A stretch of DNA of 64,000 nt from Streptomyces sp. SM10 (GTDB lineage Bacteria > Actinomycetota > Actinomycetes > Streptomycetales > Streptomycetaceae): positions 107,746-171,745 of the forward strand of contig NZ_NEUF01000160.1 in the NCBI RefSeq assembly GCF_002910915.1. Direction: 5' to 3'. The translations under genes were made by a program, and so were the position numbers. Positions 51,409 to 58,985 of this stretch are shown here, one piece after another; the stretch's first letter is position 1, and each line of letters begins with the position of its first letter. The notes below the pieces were generated by a model. The model was not told where the DNA came from. It saw only the letters and a program-made list of their open reading frames with translations, and searched no databases.

Positions 51409-51525
51409 CATCGGGTGGTTCGACGAGACCACACTCCATCCTCTGTGCCGATGACACGGCATGGGGCGTGCACAGACGGTGCTCCTAGGATGTGCGAAGA
51501 CCGCATCCACCACCCTGGGGACACG

Positions 51526-52428
51526 TTGAGAGAGTGGGCTTGCGTCGCACCAGAGGTCCGGGACCGGCTCGTCGTTCGGTTCGGAACAGGGGTGCTCGCC
51601 TGGTGTGACGAGTTGCCGGCTCTCGTGAACGAACTCGCCACCCGCTGGGGTCTGTCCCTTGTCGCGGCGGGTGGAGGAGGCACCTCGCGGGTGTTCCACT
51701 GCTTCAGGGGTGACACTGACGCCTCGGCGTGGCTGAAACTCACGCCGGAGCCCGGGATTGCCCGGGAGGAAGCCGAAGCCCTACGGCGTTGGGCAGATAC
51801 GCCGTCGGTTGTCACGTTGCTGGGACAGGATCTGGCCGTCGGGGCCCTGCTGCTGGAGGACGTGGAGCCGGGAGCGCAGGTGAGGCACCGTGCCTGGAAT
51901 CTCGCCGAGGTCGCGGCGCTGCTGCGGGACCTACGGGCCGCTGCTCCCGCGCCAGGTGAGCACTCGGTACTGCAGCCTCTCTCACACCGCATCGACTTCG
52001 TGTTCGACTTGACCGACCGCAGGCTGACGGCGGCCGACGTGAACGACCCGGCTGCCTCCACGATGCTTCGGCAGGCCCGGGCGGCAGCCCTGGAACTCGC
52101 CGCCGATGGGCCTGTGGGACTCGTACATGGTGATCTTCATCCAGCCAACGTGCTGTCCGGACCGGACGCCCGCATGGTGGCGATCGATCCCGGGCCCGCG
52201 TGGGGGGACCCGGACTTCGATGCCGTTGACTGGGTGCTTGAGGGAGCGGCGGATTTCAGCGTGCTGGAGCAAAGAATCGGGGAACTGGCGGAGCTGGTTC
52301 CCGGCCAGTCCCCTCAACGTGTGCTGGGTTGGTGTCGGGCCCTGTCCGCTCTCATCGCGGTCCCCAGGATGTGCGCGGGACGGGACGACGCGGAGACCCG
52401 GTTCCTCGTTTCTCTGGCCGAAGGCTGA
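51526..52428 (+). CDS. APH(6)-like aminoglycoside/hydroxyurea phosphotransferase
   Basis: A roughly 300-residue kinase of the APH(6)/hur family (streptomycin 6-phosphotransferase relatives). GLVHGDLHPANVL is the catalytic loop with Asp and Asn, and MVAIDPGPAWGDPDFDAVDW holds the metal-binding Asp. TTG 51526 fits the family length and follows CTGGGGAC; ATG 51490 would add 12 residues without a proper site. Third codon positions are visibly less G/C-biased than in neighbours, and the gene stands alone between minus-strand genes, which suggests recent acquisition. Resistance is possible but the true substrate is unknown. Confidence 0.8.
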   Translation: MREWACVAPEVRDRLVVRFGTGVLAWCDELPALVNELATRWGLSLVAAGGGGTSRVFHCFRGDTDASAWLKLTPEPGIAREEAEALRRWADTPSVVTLLGQDLAVGALLLEDVEPGAQVRHRAWNLAEVAALLRDLRAAAPAPGEHSVLQPLSHRIDFVFDLTDRRLTAADVNDPAASTMLRQARAAALELAADGPVGLVHGDLHPANVLSGPDARMVAIDPGPAWGDPDFDAVDWVLEGAADFSVLEQRIGELAELVPGQSPQRVLGWCRALSALIAVPRMCAGRDDAETRFLVSLAEG

Positions 52429-52452
52429 TCCTTCCGCCGGCCTCAGCCGATC

Positions 52453-52713
52453 TCATGCCAACTTGTCCGTCACCTGCCGTGGTCGCCCGGCGCGTAGTTC
52501 CCCCCAGAGGGCTCCCACATCCGTGGCGATGCGGGTGGCGCTCTTGTCGTGATGGCCGAGTGCCTGGGCGATGACGGCGCCGAGGCCTGGCGGCAGGGCC
52601 TCGGCGCCACCCAGCGCGAACGCCTCCTGGCCCTCCTCCCACACCGGAGCCGACCTGTGACCGCCCCACCACGGCAGAGGACCCCGGCGATGCTGCCGGA
52701 GTCCTCTCAGCAT
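52453..52713 (-). pseudogene. Uncertain short coding relic
   Basis: An 86-codon open frame with coding-like third positions in its second half (residues LGAVIAQALGHHDKSATRIA). It has no ribosome site, starts inside the terminator of the upstream gene, and I recognise no family. It may be a fragment of a lost gene or chance. The rest of the 52429-52757 gap holds only the hairpin described separately. Confidence 0.25.
52676..52707 (-). terminator. Hairpin terminator of the MazG-like gene
   Basis: AGAGGACCCCGGC at 52676-52688 faces GCCGGAGTCCTCT at 52695-52707, a 13-bp stem with one non-Watson-Crick position. On the minus strand that position is a G-U pair, so the stem is complete there, 50 bases after the stop of the pyrophosphohydrolase gene. 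Confidence 0.75.
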
Positions 52714-52757
52714 TCACGATCAATCTCGGCGCCAACCGCTGTACCGAGCGCTAATGC

Positions 52758-53096
52758 TCAGCCCCGAGTACCGTCCGGTACCGGGAAGCGCGTCTCGTTC
52801 CGGTCGATCTTGGCCGCCAGCGCCTCCAGCGCGTCGATGCCCAGGACCTCGCAGAACTGCAGCAGATAGGCGAGGACGTCCGCGACCTCGTCCGTGACGC
52901 GGAACGCCGTATCGGGGTCCTCCATCACCCTCGCCGACTGCTCCGGCGTCAGCCACTGGAAGATCTCCAGGAGTTCGGAGGCCTCCACGCTCAGCGCAAC
53001 GCAGAGGTTCTTGGGCGTGTGGTACGGCTCCCAGGCCCGGGACGCCGCGAAGTCGGCCAGCCGCCGCTGCAGTTGTGCTACATCCAGTTCGGTCAC
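52758..53096 (-). CDS. MazG-like nucleotide pyrophosphohydrolase
   Basis: A 112-residue all-alpha NTP pyrophosphatase of the single-domain MazG/dCTPase type. The metal-binding EASELLEIFQW and DEVADVLAYLL motifs (E-x-x-E and E/D-x-x-D) are intact. It cleaves non-canonical or excess (d)NTPs to monophosphate and pyrophosphate. GTG 53096 overlaps the stop of the ATPase gene (GTGA), so the two proteins are made together. Confidence 0.92.
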   Translation of the reverse strand: MTELDVAQLQRRLADFAASRAWEPYHTPKNLCVALSVEASELLEIFQWLTPEQSARVMEDPDTAFRVTDEVADVLAYLLQFCEVLGIDALEALAAKIDRNETRFPVPDGTRG

Positions 53097-54265
53097 GGTG
53101 ACAGGTCTACCACCGTCGTGCCGGCCGCCCCGCGGGCCGCTGCCGCGGTCGCCTCACCGACGGTTCCCAGCAGGCGCATGTGCCCGTCCGCGCAGATCGA
53201 CGCCGCCAGCGCCAGCAGTTCCTTCGCCTGCCGCGCGTCGAGGCTCCGGTCGAGCCCGTCGGCCAGCACGGTGAGCGCCTGCATGGCCGACGGCACCTCG
53301 GCCGCCGGGTCCACCACCAGGACATGGGGTCCCGTCAGGAGTACGAGCGCGAAGGCGAGATACCGCAGCTCACCGTCGCCGAGACGGCCGACTGGGGTGC
53401 TGCGCCCCGGGCCCCGGCCGGTCATGGCGCGCACAGTCCCGTCGTCCAGGCGCTCCACGGTCAGGCCGGTCACGCCTCCCGTGCACCCGGCGTCCGCACT
53501 GGCGACCAGGCGGGCGTGCCGCTGCGCGCACTGGCTGTGGGTGCGGTGGAGGACGTCGGCGAGGTTGTCGCAGCACGAGGTGAGACGCCCCTCCCCCACC
53601 GGCACCGCCGCGCGCATCCCCTGCGGCTGCGGGTCGCAGACGAAGGCAGACCGCAGGGCGACCACCACCTGCTCGGCCGCGGCCAGGACTCTGAGCTGGC
53701 CTTCCGTGGTCCCCGCGACGCGCAGCGGCAGCAGCGCCGTACCGAGCCGGTCGTCGGGGAAGGGTGCGCGTGTCACCGGCACGGCCCCCGCGGTGAGCCA
53801 GGCAGCCTGGACGGACGGGCGCCGTGGGTCCAGCAGCGCCGTGGTCAGCAGGGTCTCCCCACTGTCCCTCAGCCGCTCGCCGACGATGCGGAGCGAGGGC
53901 TCGGCCTGCACGGCGAGATCCAGTGTCACCGGGCCGGCCGGGCCCTCCACCGTGCAGCCGAGCCTGAATCCGCGCCGCCCCTGCGCGTCGGCGGCCGCCC
54001 TGTCCGGGACCCAGGCCGCCGGATCGGGGAAGACGTCCTCCAGTGGATCACCGGCGGCCAGCCGTGCGAGCGCGTCGTATCCGCGCAGGGCGGTCGTCTT
54101 CCCGCTGCCGCTGCCTCCCGCGAGCAGCGTGAGCGGCCCGAGCGGGATGACGGTGCGGCGGTGCGAGGCGAAGGCGTCGAGGCGGAGTTCGCCGACGAAG
54201 GGGCGGGCGGGGCGGTCCGCGCCGGACGGCGGCGGGGCCGTCCTGCCCGAGGAGATCACAGTCAT
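53093..54265 (-). CDS. AAA-family ATPase (SMC/RecF-like P-loop)
   Basis: A 390-residue ABC/SMC-type ATPase without transmembrane parts. Walker A is GGSGSGKTT at residues 50-58. Near residue 310 GRLGDGELRYLAFALVLL replaces the ABC signature, and HVLVVDPAAEVPSA is Walker B, where DP replaces the usual DE, so the catalytic Glu is not in its normal place. It is similar in size to OLD-like or RloC-like small ATPases, but no nuclease domain is seen. It is coupled to the MazG-like gene and lies 55 bases after sflB. Confidence 0.8.
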   Translation of the reverse strand: MTVISSGRTAPPPSGADRPARPFVGELRLDAFASHRRTVIPLGPLTLLAGGSGSGKTTALRGYDALARLAAGDPLEDVFPDPAAWVPDRAAADAQGRRGFRLGCTVEGPAGPVTLDLAVQAEPSLRIVGERLRDSGETLLTTALLDPRRPSVQAAWLTAGAVPVTRAPFPDDRLGTALLPLRVAGTTEGQLRVLAAAEQVVVALRSAFVCDPQPQGMRAAVPVGEGRLTSCCDNLADVLHRTHSQCAQRHARLVASADAGCTGGVTGLTVERLDDGTVRAMTGRGPGRSTPVGRLGDGELRYLAFALVLLTGPHVLVVDPAAEVPSAMQALTVLADGLDRSLDARQAKELLALAASICADGHMRLLGTVGEATAAAARGAAGTTVVDLSP

Positions 54266-54320
54266 GAGCGGACCGTACGCACGCCCCGGAGCGGCGAACC
54301 GTTCCGCCCGCGCGACCTTC

Positions 54321-54728
54321 CTACGATTGAGGTACGCCCGCCGCGGTGACCCCCTCGACCTCCATGCCGACCGGCGCCAGCAGGAACACGTTGCGGTCCA
54401 CCCGGTGCATCCCGCTGCCGAGCCCGAAGACGACGCCGCTGCTGAAGTCCAGGATCCGCTTGGCCACGTCGCTCTCCGCCCCGGTCAGGTCCAGCAGGAC
54501 CGGGATCTGCGCCACGAGGTACTCGGCGACCTCGCGGGCGTCCGCGAACACCTGGACCCGCAAAACGACGAGGCGCCGCTGCTCGGCCGACTCCTGCTGG
54601 TCCGGGACCGTCCGGTGGTCGACCCGGGAGGGCCATTCGTTACGGCCCCTCAGGGGTACGACCTGGGCGAGCCCTTCCCACTGTTCGTCGGTGGCGTCGT
54701 ACCTGTCGTACCTGTCGTACCTGCTCAC
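54321..54728 (-). CDS. sflB: SepF-like division protein (SflB type)
   Basis: A 135-residue protein with a C-terminal SepF domain (RVQVFADAREVAEYLVAQIP, then AKRILDFSSGVVFGLGSGMH). SepF binds FtsZ and membrane; Streptomyces has SepF plus two paralogues, SflA and SflB, which affect septation and polar growth. The SflB label rests on resemblance of the neighbourhood to S. coelicolor SCO5967. GTG 54728 follows GGGGTGG. The N-terminus has RYDRYDRYD encoded by a threefold 9-bp repeat. It lies 75 bases after the P450 gene of conservon 2. Confidence 0.82.
   Translation of the reverse strand: MSRYDRYDRYDATDEQWEGLAQVVPLRGRNEWPSRVDHRTVPDQQESAEQRRLVVLRVQVFADAREVAEYLVAQIPVLLDLTGAESDVAKRILDFSSGVVFGLGSGMHRVDRNVFLLAPVGMEVEGVTAAGVPQS
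54697..54723. repeat. Threefold 9-bp tandem repeat in sflB
   Basis: TCGTACCTG is repeated exactly three times in frame (54697-54705, 54706-54714, 54715-54723). It encodes the triplet Arg-Tyr-Asp three times near the SflB N-terminus and could vary in copy number by slippage. Confidence 0.9.
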
Positions 54729-54803
54729 AGAACCACCCCGTCCGTATGCCGGTTGGCTGTGCGCCGGCTGCGCTCGCTGTTCATCGGGCAATTCTCTCGC
54801 CCC

Positions 54804-56111
54804 TCACCCGTTCGGCGTACCACCGACACGGGTCGGAACGTGATCGGAGGTCTCCGGTGCTCCCGCGTCGTCCGGTTCGGGGAGTGTGTCGAGCGGGGTG
54901 AATCGGACCGGGAGGTGGGCCGGGGCACGGTGGAAGGGGCCCGGCCGCCAGACCAGCGCGCCGGGTTCGACGGCCAGTTCGAGGTCGCAGAGTTGACTGG
55001 TCAGCTGCTCGATCGCGGTCATCGCCATCAGCAGGGCCGGCTGCTTGGCCGGGCAGCGGTGCGGTCCCGTCGACCACGCGAGGTGAGCGCCGTCGCCGGA
55101 GCGTACGGCGGGATCCTGGACCGAGGGCGGCGACTGCGTGTTGGCGGCGGCGAACGAGACCAGCACCAACTGCCCGGCGCGCAGCGGGACTCCGTGGAAC
55201 TCGGTGTCGTGGCGCGGGAAGTGCGCGCCCATGTTGGCCAGCGGCGGGTCGCGCCAGAGCACGTCGTCCACCGCCTCGCGCGCGGTCATGGCACCGCCGT
55301 GCAGGGAGCCTCCGTATCCGGTGTCGCTGAGCATGCGCAGCAGCGCGTTGCCGATCAGGTTGGTGGTGGGGTCGTGGCCCGCGCTCATGATGAGCGTGAT
55401 CTGACGGACGGCTTCGTCGTCGTCCAGCCCCGCCGGGTGGCCGAGGAGGTACGTGGTGAGGTCGCGGCGGGGTCTGCGGCGCCGGGAGGAGACGAGGGCG
55501 GAGACGACGCCGACGAGGTCGTCGTAGGCGGCTGTCGCGTCCGCCTCCGGGTCCATCATCCCCGCGGTGCCGCGGACCACGCGCTCGCTGTCCTCGGGTG
55601 CCACGCCGAAGGAGGCGGTGAAGACGTGCACGGGCAGTCGGCGGGCGTACTGGGCGATGAGGTCGCCGGAGCCGGTGGCCGAGAACGCGGCGATGAGCCG
55701 CTGTGCGACCTGGGCCACCTCCGCGCGCAGCAGGTGGGGTTCGATCAGGGCGAGGGTGTCGTTGATGGCGTCGCGGTACCGGGCGTGGACGGCACCGTCG
55801 GTGAACAGGGCGGTGGGCCGGTGGCCGAGCACGGGGAGGACCGGGGAGTCGGCGGGGACGCCCGCCTGCCAGGCACGCGGGTCCTTGGTGAAGGTCTCGG
55901 TGTCGCGCAGCAGGTCGACGGCCGCGTGGTAGTCGGTGACCAGCAGCGCGTCGACGTCCGGGGCGATACGCACCCTGGCCAGCGGCCCCTGGGCCCGCAG
56001 CCTGCGGTAGTGGCCGTGCGGGTCGGCGGCGAATCCCGCGCCGTACAGCGCGAGCGGTTCGAGGGCGGAGGGGACGGTTCCGGGTGAAGTACCGGACGCG
56101 GGAGGGGTCAT
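54804..56111 (-). CDS. cvnE: Conservon cytochrome P450, CYP157-like
   Basis: A 435-residue P450. The I-helix AGHDPTTN and heme ligand Cys353 in WSTGPHRCPAK are present. At the K-helix, where all ordinary P450s have ExxR, this protein has Asp283-Val-Leu-Trp286 (AVDDVLWRDPP). That is the known peculiarity of the CYP157 family of Streptomyces, which occurs in conservons. The aromatic residue before the heme loop is Trp rather than Phe. ATG 56111 overlaps the cvnD stop. Its substrate and whether it is catalytically active are unknown. Confidence 0.88.
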   Translation of the reverse strand: MTPPASGTSPGTVPSALEPLALYGAGFAADPHGHYRRLRAQGPLARVRIAPDVDALLVTDYHAAVDLLRDTETFTKDPRAWQAGVPADSPVLPVLGHRPTALFTDGAVHARYRDAINDTLALIEPHLLRAEVAQVAQRLIAAFSATGSGDLIAQYARRLPVHVFTASFGVAPEDSERVVRGTAGMMDPEADATAAYDDLVGVVSALVSSRRRRPRRDLTTYLLGHPAGLDDDEAVRQITLIMSAGHDPTTNLIGNALLRMLSDTGYGGSLHGGAMTAREAVDDVLWRDPPLANMGAHFPRHDTEFHGVPLRAGQLVLVSFAAANTQSPPSVQDPAVRSGDGAHLAWSTGPHRCPAKQPALLMAMTAIEQLTSQLCDLELAVEPGALVWRPGPFHRAPAHLPVRFTPLDTLPEPDDAGAPETSDHVPTRVGGTPNG

Positions 56112-56722
56112 GACGGTTCCTGGGACGCGGGCAGACAGGTCAGCGCGTGCTCGGCGAGGGCGATCAGGGCCTTGATGCCGCCCTCGCGTTCACGGGCGTC
56201 GCACTGGACGAGCGGGGTACGGGCGTCGAGGTCGAGGTGCTTGCGCAGGACCTCGTCCGCGTGGGCGGGGGCGTCGGGGAAGCGGTTCACGGCGACGGCG
56301 TACGGAAGTCCCTGCTCCTCCACCATGTCCATGACGGCGAAGGAGTCCTCGAGCCGTCGGGTGTCGACCATGACGAGGGCGCCGAGCGCACCCCGTGCGA
56401 TGTCCTCCCAGAGCGGCAGAAAGCGCTCCTGGCCGGGGGTGCCGAACATGTAGAGCACCAGGTCGTCCTGGACGGTCAGCCGGCCGAAGTCGACGGCGAC
56501 GGTGGTCGTGGTCTTGTCCGGGAGCCCGGCGGTGTCGTCGAGTCCCGTACTGGACTGCGTCATCGCCTCCTCCGTGTGGAGGGTCGGGATCTCCGACAGG
56601 GTGCGGATCAGGGTCGTCTTGCCCACGCCGAAGGGACCCGTGACGACGAGTTTCATCAGGGTCTCGGCGGCGCTCGGCAGATAGCCGACGCCGCCCCGGT
56701 CAGTGGAGGGAACGGAGTCCAA
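56108..56722 (-). CDS. cvnD: Conservon small GTPase-like protein CvnD (second copy)
   Basis: A 204-residue protein with Walker A GPFGVGKTT at residues 29-37 and FGTPGQERF in the switch II position; AVAVNRFPD replaces NKxD. I chose TTG 56722 because GAGAGG lies seven bases upstream and relatives carry this N-terminal extension. It overlaps the end of cvnC by 23 bases. ATG 56656 would remove 22 residues. It works with CvnB as the switch of the conservon. Confidence 0.88.
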   Translation of the reverse strand: MDSVPSTDRGGVGYLPSAAETLMKLVVTGPFGVGKTTLIRTLSEIPTLHTEEAMTQSSTGLDDTAGLPDKTTTTVAVDFGRLTVQDDLVLYMFGTPGQERFLPLWEDIARGALGALVMVDTRRLEDSFAVMDMVEEQGLPYAVAVNRFPDAPAHADEVLRKHLDLDARTPLVQCDAREREGGIKALIALAEHALTCLPASQEPS

Positions 56723-57053
56723 CGAGCAGCCTCTCGACGAGCGACCGGTCGATCTCACCGGCGCTGGGGATCGGTGGTCGAGCGTGCAGGTGTCCGGCGG
56801 CCACGAGGTCCGTGGCCAGGAAGACCGTCGCGCTGACCGGCAGTTCCAGATGGGCGGCGCATTCGACGACGGTGAGGGCTCCCGGCTCCAGGAGCTCACA
56901 GAGCCTGCGCTGCTCCGAACCGGTCTCCGGCGGCACGGCCGAGTCGGTACGGATGAGCACGGCGAGCCGGTCGAGCCCGGGACCGGTGGGCACGGAGCGG
57001 CCACCGGTGACCAGATAGGCGGGGATCAGGCGGCGCCCTGGGCCGGGGCTCAT
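56700..57053 (-). CDS. cvnC: Conservon DUF742 protein CvnC (second copy)
   Basis: A 117-residue DUF742 protein (RRLIPAYLVTGGRSVP at the start; LELPVSATVFLATDLVAAGHL in the winged-helix-like part). ATG 57053 overlaps the cvnB stop by four bases. Shorter than the conservon 1 copy because the N-terminal acidic segment is missing. Confidence 0.9.
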   Translation of the reverse strand: MSPGPGRRLIPAYLVTGGRSVPTGPGLDRLAVLIRTDSAVPPETGSEQRRLCELLEPGALTVVECAAHLELPVSATVFLATDLVAAGHLHARPPIPSAGEIDRSLVERLLVGLRSLH

Positions 57054-57472
57054 GGCCGGGTGGCAGCGTCCGGTTGGCGGGTGGGGGCGTGCATGGCCCG
57101 GGTCAGCGCGGTGACCTGCACCTGCATCTGGTACGCGATGTTCCCCAGGTGTGCGTCGGGGGCCGCGAACAGGGCCAGCGTGGTGTTCCTGCCCGCCGGT
57201 ACGACGATGGCGAAGCCCAGGTCTGACTCCACGACCGTCTGCGCCAGGCGCGGCGACTCGGCCTCGGTGAAGGCGGTGGTGAAGGCCCGGGCCGCGGCGT
57301 GCAGGGTGGCCGTCATCGCCGCGACGCGTTCGGCGGACGCGCGGTCCAGGCCGGGCGACGCGCCCTCGACGAGCCCGTCGCCGGTGGCGACCACGGCGTG
57401 CTGCACTCCGGGGAGCTCCAGCAGGGGGGTCAGCACCCAGGCGAGATCACCGGCGGTGGGGGTGGCGCTCAC
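57050..57472 (-). CDS. cvnB: Conservon roadblock/LC7 protein CvnB (second copy)
   Basis: A 140-residue roadblock-fold protein (LAWVLTPLLELPGVQHAVVA, FAIVVPAGRNTTLALFAAPD). GTG 57472 overlaps the cvnA stop (GTGA). It should pair with CvnD encoded two genes downstream. The C-terminal 15 residues are disordered and Pro/Arg-rich. Confidence 0.9.
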   Translation of the reverse strand: MSATPTAGDLAWVLTPLLELPGVQHAVVATGDGLVEGASPGLDRASAERVAAMTATLHAAARAFTTAFTEAESPRLAQTVVESDLGFAIVVPAGRNTTLALFAAPDAHLGNIAYQMQVQVTALTRAMHAPTRQPDAATRP

Positions 57473-58917
57473 GTCTCGTCGTCTCCTTGGTCGTCCGATG
57501 GGGATGCCGGGGGCGCCGGTGGTGCGGGCGCCCGCCTGCCGCTGAGGGTGCCCTCCTGGAGGGCGGCCCAGGCCGCCCCGGCCCGCTCGGGCGTGCGGGG
57601 CGCGGACTCCTCGTCCACCTGCTGCGGGGCCGTCTCCGCCGCCGGGGAGGGCGCTCTGCGGGATCTGCGCCGCCGGGTGGGCAGTGCGGCCGCCTGTGCC
57701 GCGTCCTCGTCCGCTGGTGCTTCTGCGGCGGTCGCCGCGGTTTCGGCGGCACCGGAGTGCGCGGGAGTGACGGCGGGGGCTGCGGCCGGCTCGGCGGGAG
57801 CGGGGGCTTCGGCGGGGGACCCGGCCGGCGGCGTCACAGGGGCGCCGGAGCCGGCCCCCCGCGCGTGCAGCGGCTTCGGGGCGAGCACGGAGAGGGTACG
57901 GTCGTCGTCCATCACGGTCAGCAGATGGGCCGGGATCCGCAGCATCGCGCGCATCCCTCCGTACGGGGACGACTCGATGTGACAGCTGAAGCCGTAGCGC
58001 GCGATGAGCCGTCCCACGACGGCGAAGCCGGTCTGCGGCGGGTCCCCCAGCTCGGTGAGGAGCACCTCGGAGGGGCCCGACAGCAGGGCGTGGGCCCGCT
58101 TGAGCGCGTCGTCGTCCATGCCGATGCCCGCGTCGTCGACCAGGATCAGGGCGCCGCGCCCCGGGGCCTGCTGGACCGTCACCGGCACCTCGGTGTCCGG
58201 GTGGGAGTACGCCGTCGCGTTGGCCAGCAGTTCGGCGAGGGCGATGGCGAGGGGCTCGGCGGCACGGGCGACCAGCGCGAGCCGCTCCTGGCGCAGGTGG
58301 TTGGCGACCTTGATCCGCTCGTACCCCGCGACCCGGGACTGGGCGCCGAGGACGACCTCGACGAGCGAGGAGTTCTGCCGGGCCAGTCCCGGCCAGGCGT
58401 CGCAGAGCACGGCCGTGGCCTGGGTGCGGCGCAGCGCCAGTTCGTTGCGGAAGTCGAGCTGCAGGATCCGCGGGTCGTCGTACTCGTGCTGGAGCTCCTG
58501 GAGCAGGTGCTGCGACTGGTTGAGCAGCGACTGGATCTTGGCGGAGGTGCCGCGCATGGCCGATCGCGCCGCCGCGTCGACCCGTCCGCGCTCCTCCAGG
58601 ACCGCCGCGCGCGCGGCCTGGACGGCCTCGGTGAGCAGCCGTGCGGCGTCCCCCTCGATGTCCGCCGCCCCACGCAGGCCAGGGACGGGCGCCGCCCGGT
58701 GGGAGAGCGCGGTGGCCGCGGCGGGTATCCGCTTCTCGGCGAGCTGGCGGATCTCCTCGGTGAGGGCGAGGGTGCGGGCCTCGGCGGCCCTGGCCTGCCG
58801 TTCGGTCAGCTCCGCACGCGCCGAGGCGCCGTAGGCCTCGCGCCCTGCCTGGTAGCTGCGCGCCGACGACCATATCGCCACCGCGACGGCGATCAGGGCC
58901 ACGATCCATGCCACCAC
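57469..58917 (-). CDS. cvnA: Conservon sensor kinase-like protein CvnA (second copy)
   Basis: A 482-residue protein with one N-terminal membrane helix (VAWIVALIAVAVAIW), a long coiled-coil, and a histidine-kinase-type ATPase domain (AELLANATAYSHP N box, VDDAGIGMDDD G1 box). There is no periplasmic sensor, unlike conservon 1 CvnA. The last 130 residues are Ala/Pro-rich and disordered. GTG 58917 starts the operon cvnA-B-C-D-E; all five genes are linked by overlaps. Any phospho-accepting His is not obvious. Confidence 0.88.
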   Translation of the reverse strand: MVAWIVALIAVAVAIWSSARSYQAGREAYGASARAELTERQARAAEARTLALTEEIRQLAEKRIPAAATALSHRAAPVPGLRGAADIEGDAARLLTEAVQAARAAVLEERGRVDAAARSAMRGTSAKIQSLLNQSQHLLQELQHEYDDPRILQLDFRNELALRRTQATAVLCDAWPGLARQNSSLVEVVLGAQSRVAGYERIKVANHLRQERLALVARAAEPLAIALAELLANATAYSHPDTEVPVTVQQAPGRGALILVDDAGIGMDDDALKRAHALLSGPSEVLLTELGDPPQTGFAVVGRLIARYGFSCHIESSPYGGMRAMLRIPAHLLTVMDDDRTLSVLAPKPLHARGAGSGAPVTPPAGSPAEAPAPAEPAAAPAVTPAHSGAAETAATAAEAPADEDAAQAAALPTRRRRSRRAPSPAAETAPQQVDEESAPRTPERAGAAWAALQEGTLSGRRAPAPPAPPASPSDDQGDDET

Positions 58918-58985
58918 GGGGCGTCACCGCGTCTCTCGTGTCGGGGACGGCCGGCGGCTCGGTCCGCCGTCGTTGGGGCCGGCCG

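Larger units (their letters stand above)
51199..51525. other. Intergenic region with DnaA-like boxes and a structured leader
   Basis: No gene is seen in these 327 bases. It holds three DnaA-box-like nonamers (51251-51328) and two hairpins (51334-51408) in front of the phosphotransferase gene, all listed separately. TAGGAT at 51486-51491 may be a -10 box; no good -35 box is visible. Confidence 0.6.

Noticed and set aside
53019..56087. Open frame of 1022 codons on the plus strand
   Set aside because: Antisense to the ATPase, sflB and P450 genes, all of which have intact family motifs.
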